Part shown: positions 8,937 to 17,236 of the stretch, piece after piece | Layout: every line of letters begins with the position of its first letter | Position numbering within the stretch: position 1 is the first letter of the stretch | Assembly (NCBI GenBank): GCA_012842575.1 | Contig: DUSP01000163.1 | Location: forward strand, 1 to 35,512 | Reading direction: 5' to 3' | DNA from: Clostridia bacterium | Lineage (GTDB): Bacteria; Bacillota; Sulfobacillia; DUSP01 | Length of the DNA stretch: 35,512 nucleotides | Program-made: the position numbers and the translations under genes | The notes under the pieces: generated by a model | What the model was told of the DNA's origin: nothing | Databases searched by the model: none | What the model saw: only the letters and a program-made list of their open reading frames with translations

Positions 8937-10034
8937 TTACTGGATGATTTCACTCGCCCTATTCTTGATTGAGTCAGGGATTTCGAGACCGATTTTCTGG
9001 GCCGTCTTAAGATTGATTATTAGCTTGAGATCTTCGAGGTAGCCCACGGGCATCTCCGACGGGTCGGCTCCCTTGAGGACCTCGTCAGCCATCTTACCGG
9101 TCTGGTAACCGAGGTTGAAATAATCGATGCCGTCGGTAGCAAGCGCTCCCTTGTCGACCGGTCCTCTTTCGCCTGTGACGAGAGGAAGCTTGTTCTTTTC
9201 GCACATGGCGATTACCGGATCTATTCCTGCTACCGCCGTATTGCAAGTCGGTACGTACACAGCATCCACACGTCCCACCAAAGACTGCGCAGCCTGAGCG
9301 ACCTCATTTATGCTGGTAGGTGTCGCTTCTACAAGTTGAAGGCCGAGTTTTTCACAGGCTTTCCTCGCCAGCTCTGCCTGAACTACCGAATTCGGTTCCC
9401 CGGCATTGTAAATTATACCCACGCGCTTTATGTCGGGTTTCAGTTCCTTGAGGAGCTCGATCTGGCGGGCGACCGGCGTGAGGTCACTGGTTCCCGTCAG
9501 ATTGGTTCCAGGCTTCTCGATGCTCTTCACGAGCTTTGCCACGACGGGGTCAGTGACAGCAGTGAAAAGAATGGGAATCTCCGTAGTGGCCGTTGCTGCC
9601 GCTTGGGCTGCCGGAGTCGCTATGGCGAGGATCAAATCGACCTTATCCGCGACGAACTTCTGGCATATGGTGAGTGCAGTAGCGGTGTCACCGCCGGCGC
9701 TCTTTTCGTCATAAACAACGGTTTCTCCCTCTTTGTAACCCAGGTCCGCTAAAGCCTTCTTGAACCCTTCCCGTGAAGCGTCCAAAGCGGGGTGATCAGC
9801 GATTTGAACGATACCGATACGAACCGGTGAGGTCTTTTCGGTTTGAGCTTTTTCCGAGGGTGTACTTTCGGATGACGCCGTAGAACCGCTCTTTTCCGAG
9901 GGTTCGTTTTGTGGCTTGGATGAGCATCCTGTTATGCCAAACAAGAGGGCCGCTATGACCAACATGACGACCAGTGAGCCAAATAACCGACCGACCTTGA
10001 CTTCCTTGCGGGAATGCGTTAACCGTTTCACCAT
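8937..10034 (-). CDS. ABC transporter substrate-binding lipoprotein (COG2984 / ABC_sub_bind)
   Basis: Lipobox ITGCSS; VRIGIVQIADHPALDASREGFKKALADLGYKEGETVVYDEKSAGGD. Confidence 0.9.
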   Translation of the reverse strand: MVKRLTHSRKEVKVGRLFGSLVVMLVIAALLFGITGCSSKPQNEPSEKSGSTASSESTPSEKAQTEKTSPVRIGIVQIADHPALDASREGFKKALADLGYKEGETVVYDEKSAGGDTATALTICQKFVADKVDLILAIATPAAQAAATATTEIPILFTAVTDPVVAKLVKSIEKPGTNLTGTSDLTPVARQIELLKELKPDIKRVGIIYNAGEPNSVVQAELARKACEKLGLQLVEATPTSINEVAQAAQSLVGRVDAVYVPTCNTAVAGIDPVIAMCEKNKLPLVTGERGPVDKGALATDGIDYFNLGYQTGKMADEVLKGADPSEMPVGYLEDLKLIINLKTAQKIGLEIPDSIKNRASEIIQ

Positions 10035-10116
10035 GTTACCCTCCCGGATCGTACCAAAATCTTACGGCTTACCACCGTATTACCGGTATCAGTTTAATTT
10101 CATTTTATAGTTTTCG

Positions 10117-10569
10117 TCAAGACGGGGAAATTTCCTCCGGAATTGCCCGATGACCCAGCCCTATGGCGACCTCGTTTAAATGGACAAGCCCTACCGCAAA
10201 GAGCGCAACTACGCAAATGTGACCTCCCCGCCTTGCTACACCGACCTTCCCTCCGACGTTTAGGCCGATGGCCCTGGGCATAATCTGCGAAAGCGCCTCG
10301 CGCGTCGCCCCTGCCACTGCGCCCTCTTCAACGTGACTTTCGCGGATCACTCCCTCACGCTTGGAAGCCACCAAAGAACGCTCGATGGCCACTTTGATGC
10401 TGGTCAAGAATTCTCCTCCCACGTCTACTGCAGCCGCAGCGATCCCAATCGTCCTGAGTTCCTTTTTGATTGCCAGTTCTTCTTCCCTATCCCTGCTTGA
10501 GGCGATACGGATTGCGGCGCGGGCAACGTCAAGCGCACCCGGGTATGGCATAATACCTGCCCCCAACAT
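10117..10569 (-). CDS. HutP-family protein
   Basis: SIKVAIERSLVASKREGVIRESHVEEGAVAGATREALSQI...AIGLNVGGKVGVARR...ALFAVGLVHLNEVAIGLGHRAIP; HutP-like core. No hut genes in the window. Confidence 0.7.
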   Translation of the reverse strand: MLGAGIMPYPGALDVARAAIRIASSRDREEELAIKKELRTIGIAAAAVDVGGEFLTSIKVAIERSLVASKREGVIRESHVEEGAVAGATREALSQIMPRAIGLNVGGKVGVARRGGHICVVALFAVGLVHLNEVAIGLGHRAIPEEISPS

Positions 10570-10625
10570 CTCTAGGCGAGAACCGAAGAAATCTTAGTCT
10601 CATAGCAGCTTCTCTGGCCGTAAGG

Positions 10626-10803
10626 GTTTTCCTGCTGCAATCGAAGGGAACCATGGAGCCCGACATCACGGCCAAGATAAGGTCGGAGCGAGTTTTCCTG
10701 CTGCATTTTCCTGCTACAACTGGGGATTGGTACGCAAGGTCCAGGCTGAGGGAGGAAGTTTTCCTGCTACATTTTCCTGTTACAACCGAAAGGAACCATG
10801 GAG
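10626..10803. repeat. Three copies of GTTTTCCTGCTRCA at exact 66-bp spacing
   Basis: 10626-10639, 10692-10705, 10758-10771; copies 2 and 3 extend to about 29 bp; GGAACCATGGAG recurs at 10647 and 10792. Confidence 0.9.
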
Positions 10804-10898
10804 TGCGGCGCGAACAGGATTTAGGGGGGAGGTTAGCAGCTGCTTCGAGATACTTTACTATAGCTGACTATATTTAACCATTTTGCTGCCATAACAGT

Positions 10899-11540
10899 AT
10901 GGAACTCTTATCCATTGGAGAAGCAACAAAGAGATTAGGCGTACACCCGAATAGGCTCCGGGCCTGGGAGAAACAGGGACTGATCAAGTCCGTGCGGCTG
11001 CCCAGCGGCCAGCGGAGGTACCCGGTCGAGGAAATCAACCGCATTCTAGGGACAGGGGGAATAAAGGTAGAGCCGGACGCGGTTATCTTCTACGCCCGGG
11101 TGCCCACAAAGAAGCAGGCCGATGCCGGAAATCTGGAGCGCCAACTGGAAAGGCTGCGGGGATATGCAGAAGAGAAGGGCTACCGTGTAGTGGCGGAGTA
11201 TTCGGATGTGGCTTCCGGTTTAAACCAGAAACGCCGGGGCCTGGAACGGGCGCTGAAGGCAGCCGAACGGGGCGAGTTCAAGAAACTGCTCATCGAATAC
11301 CCCGACCGGCTGGCGAGGTTCGGATACACCTATTTAGAGCGCCATTTAAAGCACTGCGGTGTGGAGATAGAAATCACTTCGCAGAAAGAGACTGAGGACG
11401 CGCATACGGAACTGGTTCAGGATTTGCCGGCCATAGTGACCTCTTTTTCGGCCCGGCTGTATGGTGCGAGGGGTGGCAGGAAAATCCGGCAGGGCTTCCG
11501 GGAGCTGATAAGGGATGCCGAAGAAGCAGGAGAAAGATAA
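10899..11540 (+). CDS. tnpA: IS607-family transposase/resolvase TnpA, probably catalytically defective
   Basis: MELLSIGEATKRLGVHPNRLRAWEKQGLI (HTH) then FYARVPTKKQADAGNLERQLERLRGYAEEKGY...EYPDRLARFGYTYLERHLKHCGVEIEI; the expected YARVS reads YARVP. Confidence 0.9.
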   Translation: MELLSIGEATKRLGVHPNRLRAWEKQGLIKSVRLPSGQRRYPVEEINRILGTGGIKVEPDAVIFYARVPTKKQADAGNLERQLERLRGYAEEKGYRVVAEYSDVASGLNQKRRGLERALKAAERGEFKKLLIEYPDRLARFGYTYLERHLKHCGVEIEITSQKETEDAHTELVQDLPAIVTSFSARLYGARGGRKIRQGFRELIRDAEEAGER

Positions 11541-13203
11541 ATTTAGCTTTACAGTATGCGGGGAGTTCTTTCCGGAGGTCTACCCAGCCCACCGATCTTC
11601 TAAGTGGAGCCGAGGTGAGGAAGACCCGCTGGCTACGGAGATGCGCCTCTTCTGTGCCTGCGTGCGGTGGGCATTCAACCGACTTCTGGAAGGCGCTTCC
11701 CGTGATGAGATCAAAAAACTTGGCCAGGAACTTTTCGGACTTAACTCCCGGTATGCGGACGACGCCAGGCTTAAGGCGCAGGCCCTGTTGGACTCCCAGA
11801 AAGAGTTACTGGAGCTGGAGATTGAGGAGACGGAAAAGAAGCTGGGCCGGGCGAGACAAAAGCTCGGCTTGGCTATGAGGAAGCTGGTGGAAGCTGAGAA
11901 GAAAGATGTTACCCCGGACATCGCTGAAAAGCTCAAGCTGGCAGTCAAGGGGCGGAACAGCCGGGTAACATCTTTAGAAAAGAAGCTGGCCGAGCTGGAG
12001 GCCCACCAGGAGAACGGCACGATACCAAAAGTAGTTTTCGGTGGCGGAAAGCTCTGGAAAAAGGTCTGCAAAGGCCGGGCCACACGGGAGGAGTGGCGGG
12101 CCGCCCGCAAAAACCGCCTCTACTCCCGTGGAGACGAGACCAAGGGCGGTAACCCCAACATCAAGGGATTTTTTGACGGCCAAGCTTTTCGCTTAGAGGT
12201 TTCCATTTCCCACCTTTCCGAACAGACAGGCACGGATAAACTCGGTCGTCCCAAGATGAGCCGCGCCCCAAGGGTAGAGGGCAGGTTGTGGTTGCCGGAA
12301 AAACACCGCGGCCTGGTCCGGATATGGCTGGCTATGAAGTTGCCTTACACGGTAGAGCTGGTTCGCACCCTGGAGGGCCGCTACCTGGTCCATTTAACGT
12401 TTGATCTTGGCAAAATACGGGAACCCGACTTCGCTAAAGGTTGTTTAGCCCTGGACGCCAATCCTGATGGAGTGGCCTTATGTAATGTAAACGCTTCAGG
12501 CCAACCGGAGCCGTGGCCAGAAGGTTTCAGTGTCTCGTACCCTAGCAATCTGGGCAAGTATGAAGGAGAGTTTCAGGTCATCACTTACCCGAACGGTTTC
12601 CTGTATATCAGAGTACCCGACCTCGCATACACTTCCGGCTTCCGGCGTGACTACCTGATAGGTGTTTTAGCCAAAGTAGTGGTAGACATAGCCTTTTTCT
12701 TGGGCAAGCCCATTGCCTTGGAGGATCTTGATTTTGGCAAAGACAGGCTGGACACCAATAAGAAGTTTAACCGCATGGCTTCGAACTTTCCCTTTGCGAA
12801 AATGGTGGAGGCGGTGTGCTGGAGGGTGGCCAAGGAATGGGTGCCCTTTAAACTTGTGCCTTCCCGGCACACCTCCACCATCGGGCACTGGAAGTACGTG
12901 AGGCGTTATGCGGTTCCAGTGCATTGCGCGGCGGCGTTGAGCATAGGCCGCCGGGCTATGGGCTTTAAGGAACGGATGACTAAAGAGCTTAAAAGACTGA
13001 TAATGCAAATCAAGCAAAACCTGACCCGAGAAGTCGATCCTGATACACCGAGGGAAGGAGAAGGGATGACCCGTGGGGTCAGGGCCTGCTTGAGGCGGTT
13101 GGACAGGAAGCTCCCGGTGTACAGCGGGCTTGCCCGTTGGCAACAGGAGGCGTACTACTCCGTCTGGCACGACTTAAGGCTTTTGGCCCTGTCCTTACGG
13201 TGA
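11515..13203 (+). CDS. tnpB: TnpB-related RNA-guided nuclease-like protein
   Basis: RuvC-I-like CLALDANPDGVALCNV, RuvC-II-like KPIALEDLDFGKDRL, RuvC-III position YAVPVHCAAALSIGRRAMGFKE; no CxxC zinc-ribbon pairs seen. Confidence 0.85.
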   Translation: MPKKQEKDKFSFTVCGEFFPEVYPAHRSSKWSRGEEDPLATEMRLFCACVRWAFNRLLEGASRDEIKKLGQELFGLNSRYADDARLKAQALLDSQKELLELEIEETEKKLGRARQKLGLAMRKLVEAEKKDVTPDIAEKLKLAVKGRNSRVTSLEKKLAELEAHQENGTIPKVVFGGGKLWKKVCKGRATREEWRAARKNRLYSRGDETKGGNPNIKGFFDGQAFRLEVSISHLSEQTGTDKLGRPKMSRAPRVEGRLWLPEKHRGLVRIWLAMKLPYTVELVRTLEGRYLVHLTFDLGKIREPDFAKGCLALDANPDGVALCNVNASGQPEPWPEGFSVSYPSNLGKYEGEFQVITYPNGFLYIRVPDLAYTSGFRRDYLIGVLAKVVVDIAFFLGKPIALEDLDFGKDRLDTNKKFNRMASNFPFAKMVEAVCWRVAKEWVPFKLVPSRHTSTIGHWKYVRRYAVPVHCAAALSIGRRAMGFKERMTKELKRLIMQIKQNLTREVDPDTPREGEGMTRGVRACLRRLDRKLPVYSGLARWQQEAYYSVWHDLRLLALSLR

Positions 13204-13500
13204 CTCCGTTTAGCCGGTGTCGGACAAACCGGTAGGCGTCCTAACAGGACGCGGGAGGCGGGACCGGTTCCCCACCGGGAGGCCAGCACAACCTGGTGGA
13301 AGCTTAGGCTTCCCCGCGCAAGCGGTCCGTGCCGGTTGTGTCCTTCCGGTGCAGCACTCCCGTCCGGGTGGGACTCCCGGGCCGAGGTCCCCTGTCGCCC
13401 TGCCCCTCGGAGGGCAAATCAAGTATCCGGGAAGGAGGCGAATGCCTGGTCTGGGGGCCGGCTTGGCTGGAGATAAAAACAGTCAAGTTTCTTGAACCAG
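13204..13500 (+). ncRNA. Candidate omega/reRNA at the 3' end of the tnpB element
   Basis: No convincing ORF; hairpins include GCGTCCT-AAC-AGGACGC (13236-13252), GGAAGC-TTAG-GCTTCC (13298-13313), GCCCT...AGGGC. Position 3' of tnpB matches known omega/reRNAs. Confidence 0.4.
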
Positions 13501-13510
13501 GAAGAGGTCG

Positions 13511-14890
13511 ATGGGGGTCATCTACATGGACAACGCAGCGACTTCCTGGCCCAAACCTCCAGGAGTCGAGGAGGCTATGCTCCTTTATCTAAGGGAGGAG
13601 GGCGGTAATCCTGGAAGATCGGGCCACAGGCTATCGCTGGCGGCCTCCAGGCGCATATTTCAGGTCAGATTAGCTCTTGCGGAGTTTTTGGGAGTCAAAG
13701 ACCCTGCGAGGATAATATTTACCCAGAACGCCACCGAAGCCCTCTCCCTTGCACTCATAGGGTCCCTGAACCCCCAAGACCGTGTCCTCTCCACCGCCAT
13801 AGAACATAACGCGGTTTCGAGGACTCTTTCATTCTTAAGGTCATGTGGAGTTGACGTCGAGATCATCTCGGTTTCACCTAGGGGATCCCTGGATGTTACT
13901 GGCCTTGAGTCCGCTTTGAAAAGAAAGAAGACCAAAATGGTGGTGGTGAACTGGGCTTCGAATGTGGCCGGGTGGACGATCGATCTGGACGAAGTCTCGG
14001 GCTTGGTGAAGAGGTACGGTGCGCTGCTACTGGTGGATGCAGCACAGGGGCTCGGCCATTTACCCCTTCTCCTCTCCGACCGCATAGACGACCGCATAGA
14101 CATGCTCGCCGCATCGGGACATAAAGGACTGCTCGGGCCCCAGGGGACCGGCTTTCTTTACCTTGGGCCTTCATCTAATCCTAGACCGCTCATTTACGGC
14201 GGAACCGGGAGCGCCTCCTCCTCCGACGAGCAGCCGGGGTTCCTACCGGACAAATACGAAAGTGGTACCCTTAACGGACCAGGAATCGCCGGTTTGGGAG
14301 CGGGCCTCGGTACCTTGTTAAAAGAGGGAGTAATAGAGGTCGCGAGAAAAGAAGCGTGCCTTGCGGCGACGCTTGCCAAAGGGCTCATGGAGATTCCCGG
14401 AGTGAAACTACACGGGGCTTGGAGCGAGGAGAAGCGTGTTTTGAGTTGGCTCCCTCAGCATGGCGCTGAAGTACGAATGCCAGCATCCAAGAACCCCGTC
14501 ACACCTGCCGACGATGGTACGGCTGCCGAAAGTTCAGGAGGAGTCGTCAATGCCCGAACCCCTCTCGCCGGTACTGATGTCGGAGATGGCCGTACACCCG
14601 TTACTACCAGGGCCCCTGTCTTGGGGGTCCCCGGCATACCTGATGCCGTCGCTGTCGTGTCGATGACATTGGAGGGCTGGGATCCGGCGCAATTGGCATT
14701 CGAGCTCGATCGACGTTATGGCATAATGGTGAGGGCGGGATTACACTGTTCTCCGTGGGCGCACCGAACATTGGGAACATTCCCAACGGGAACGGTGAGG
14801 TTTAGCCCCGGACTTTATACGACGCCAGACGAGATCGAAACCGTCGTTTCCGCTGTTAAGGAGTTGGCTATCGAAAGGAAAGGCGGGTGA
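13511..14890 (+). CDS. Cysteine desulfurase / class V aminotransferase (TIGR01977-like)
   Basis: YMDNAATSWPKPPGVEEAM, ATEALSLAL, DAAQGLGHLP, SGHKGLLGPQGTGFLYL, AGLHCSPWAHRTLGTFPTGTVRFSPG; next to selD and yedF. Confidence 0.92.
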   Translation: MGVIYMDNAATSWPKPPGVEEAMLLYLREEGGNPGRSGHRLSLAASRRIFQVRLALAEFLGVKDPARIIFTQNATEALSLALIGSLNPQDRVLSTAIEHNAVSRTLSFLRSCGVDVEIISVSPRGSLDVTGLESALKRKKTKMVVVNWASNVAGWTIDLDEVSGLVKRYGALLLVDAAQGLGHLPLLLSDRIDDRIDMLAASGHKGLLGPQGTGFLYLGPSSNPRPLIYGGTGSASSSDEQPGFLPDKYESGTLNGPGIAGLGAGLGTLLKEGVIEVARKEACLAATLAKGLMEIPGVKLHGAWSEEKRVLSWLPQHGAEVRMPASKNPVTPADDGTAAESSGGVVNARTPLAGTDVGDGRTPVTTRAPVLGVPGIPDAVAVVSMTLEGWDPAQLAFELDRRYGIMVRAGLHCSPWAHRTLGTFPTGTVRFSPGLYTTPDEIETVVSAVKELAIERKGG

Positions 14891-14897
14891 CGACGTA

Positions 14898-15977
14898 ATG
14901 CGCGACGAGGACAACGACCGCGACCTGCGAAGTGACGACATCGCGAGGCTCACTTCTATGGTCAGGGCTTCTGGATGAGCGGCCAAAGTAGGTCCCAAGA
15001 CCCTGTCGCAGGTACTGCGGCAGCTTCCGAAAATTGAAGATCCACGCCTTCTGGTGGGGGCCGACACTTCCGATGATGCGGCTGTATACCGGATAGATCA
15101 AGACACCGCCCTGATTCTGACCGTGGACTTTTTCACGCCCATAGTGGACGAGCCTTATGACTTCGGCCGGATTGCCGCGGCAAATGCGTTGAGCGATGTA
15201 TACGCCATGGGCGGCGAGCCCGTTTTGGCCCTGAATATCCTCACATTTCCATCCTGTATGGATGCTGCAGTGCTAGGCGAAATCCTAAAGGGCGGCTCAG
15301 ACAAGATGAAGGAAGCGGGCGTATACATCGTCGGAGGACACACCGTGGACGATGTGGAGCCGAAGTATGGGTTTACGGTGTTAGGTTTCGTTCATCCTGA
15401 CCGGGTACTGACGAATTCCGGAATTCTACCGGGAGACCTACTTGTGCTTACCAAGCCCCTTGGTACGGGTATAGCGACCACCGCTCTAAAGGCGCGGATG
15501 TGCGATCCTATGCTAAAAGACCGGGTTGTAGAGTCCATGGCGGCGCTCAACGACGTGGCCTCAAAGACAGCGTCCCGGCTCGGGGCTCATGCGTCCACTG
15601 ACATCACAGGGTTCGGACTCCTCGGGCATTCTCTGAAAATGGCAGAGCTCGCCCATGTAACTTTAGAATTCTGGCTAGACAAGTTACCCGTGTTCGGAGG
15701 CGTCTTGGACCTTGTGAAGGAGGGGCTCATTCCGGGGGGTGCCTACAGGAACAAGGAGTATGTAGGGGAAAACGTTTGTTTCGGAACGGATATTTCGGAT
15801 GACGAAAAAATGATACTATTCGATCCACAAACCTCAGGCGGCCTCCTCGTGGCGATTCCCCCCGCGGGTGCCGAAGAAATGGTCAAGCTACTTCCCGGTA
15901 ACGCGTGGATTGTAGGACGGGCTCTTCCGTACGACGGTACGCCATTGCGATGCGTCCGTTTACATGGAGACTCCTAA
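14898..15977 (+). CDS. selD: Selenide, water dikinase SelD, selenocysteine-containing (UGA at 14976-14978)
   Basis: Track gives only 15054-15977. In-frame ATG at 14898 reads MRDEDNDRDLRSDDIARLTSMVRASG(TGA)AAKVGPKTLSQVLRQLPKIEDPRLLVGADTSDDAAVYRIDQDTALILTVDFFTP...; TGA sits at the catalytic Cys/Sec of the SGC/UAAK motif. Confidence 0.92.
14976..15023 (+). promoter_or_regulatory. UGA(Sec) codon plus candidate bacterial SECIS hairpin
   Basis: CTGTCGCAG (15003-15011)-GTA-CTGCGGCAG (15015-15023): 9 pairs including one U.G wobble, G-first loop, 33 nt between the UGA and the loop. Confidence 0.75.
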
Positions 15978-16088
15978 GAGGCACAAGGAGCGACTATGAT
16001 TGCGATTAGAATGCGATTGGAATCGTGAGGATCGATTATAAACGCGGTTATGACGCGGTTATGATTCGGGAAATACGGAGGGTTCTCC

Positions 16089-16844
16089 ATGGGTGGTTCT
16101 ATAGACGGTTCTGGAATAACCCGAGCGGATCGGCAGAACTCCGAGGGTGTGCTCATGGGTGGTTCTATAGATGGTTCTGGAATAACCAAGGTTGTGGATG
16201 CTCGGGGCCTAGCTTGTCCTATTCCGGTGGTAAAGACCAAGAAAGCTCTGGAAGAGGTTTCCCTGGAAGTCTCCGAAAAAAGCCCCTTTACCTTGGTAAC
16301 GCTGGTAGATAACGATATGGCCGCCCAAAACGTATCCAGGATGGCCCAAAACTCAGGCTACGAAGTCTCGGTGGAAAAGGACGGAGCGGCTTACCGCGTG
16401 ATAATCAAAAAAGGGTCCGAAGAGGCATCCCCGGCACTTGCACCCGGACCTTCGGTATCCCTGGAGGCTCCCGAAGTGGGAGAGACCCGTAAAGCGGAGA
16501 CTCATAAAGCGGGGACGGTATTCGTGATTTCTTCCGACACACTGGGGACGGGCGAGGAAGAACTTGGGACCGCTCTGATGTCGAGTTTTCTCTTTGCGTT
16601 AAGTAACGCCGATAACCCACCTTCGACCCTTATCTTCATCAACCGGGGCGTGTATATCACTACAAAAGGCACCCGACATGAGGAAGCCCTTAAGACCCTT
16701 TCTTCAAAGGGTGTCAACGTAATATCCTGCGGTACCTGCCTTGACTACTATCACCTCAAAGACCTCCTCATTTTCGGGGTCGTCGGTAATATGTATGGGA
16801 TAGTCGAAGAGATCTTGAGCGCCCAAAAGGTCATTTGGATATAG
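16089..16844 (+). CDS. yedF: Selenium metabolism protein YedF (TIGR03527-like)
   Basis: VVDARGLACPIPVVKTKKALEE (TusA/SirA-like CPxP) and C-terminal VFVISSDTLGTGEEELGTALMSSFLFAL...VISCGTCLDYYHL. Start may be 16089 or the duplicated ATG at 16155. Confidence 0.92.
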   Translation: MGGSIDGSGITRADRQNSEGVLMGGSIDGSGITKVVDARGLACPIPVVKTKKALEEVSLEVSEKSPFTLVTLVDNDMAAQNVSRMAQNSGYEVSVEKDGAAYRVIIKKGSEEASPALAPGPSVSLEAPEVGETRKAETHKAGTVFVISSDTLGTGEEELGTALMSSFLFALSNADNPPSTLIFINRGVYITTKGTRHEEALKTLSSKGVNVISCGTCLDYYHLKDLLIFGVVGNMYGIVEEILSAQKVIWI

Positions 16845-16910
16845 TCGGGCTTTGATACCCGGACGTTGCCCCGGACGGCTCCGGAGCGGAGAACGGTCAT
16901 TTGGATACAG
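16829..16910. repeat. GGTCATTTGGATAYAG direct repeat, period 66
   Basis: Copies at 16829 (end of yedF) and 16895. Confidence 0.85.
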
Positions 16911-17017
16911 CAGGCTTGAGGCCTGGTGGAATGACGTTGAAGGGATATCGGTTTTTATGAAGAAAACAAACCCCGAGGCGTGCGATCAGCGGTGTGCAAT
17001 CGGCCTGGCAGAAAAGC

Positions 17018-17111
17018 GTAAGAGATCTAGATAAGACGTCAGAGAAGCCATCCGGTTGCACTTGCAAATCGAATTGTTCGGGTAAGAGATCTAGATAACA
17101 CGTCAGAGAAG
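17018..17111. repeat. 30-bp direct repeat pair, period 64, one mismatch
   Basis: GTAAGAGATCTAGATAASACGTCAGAGAAG at 17018-17047 and 17082-17111. Confidence 0.95.
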
Positions 17112-17236
17112 AGCGTGTTCGCCGGGCGAACTCTGTCGCTAGCGCCTTTAGCGTAACCTCAATACCGGTAGTGGTCGGGCAGGCTTCTTAGCGCGGGATG
17201 CTCGACCTGAATACTCCGAAAGGGGTCTTTTGATAT

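Larger units (their letters stand above)
10860..13500 (+). mobile_element. IS607-like element (tnpA + tnpB + structured 3' non-coding end); exact ends not determined
   Basis: MerR-HTH/serine-recombinase ORF overlapping a TnpB-like ORF, followed by about 300 bp of GC-rich hairpin-rich sequence. Confidence 0.75.

Noticed and set aside
11580-12110. 176-aa minus-strand Ser-rich ORF inside tnpB
   Set aside because: Antisense to a well-supported tnpB coding region; composition typical of a shadow ORF.
13217-13495. 92-aa plus-strand ORF after tnpB
   Set aside because: Gly/Pro/Arg-rich frame through hairpin-rich GC sequence; better explained as non-coding element end.
15974-16240. Minus-strand ORF with internal VIPEPSIEPPM repeats
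   Set aside because: Antisense to the duplicated yedF start region; the repeated peptide is a by-product of the DNA repeat.
16850-17236. Possible tRNA-Sec (selC) in the gap downstream of yedF
   Set aside because: No cloverleaf with a TCA anticodon or long extra arm could be traced.
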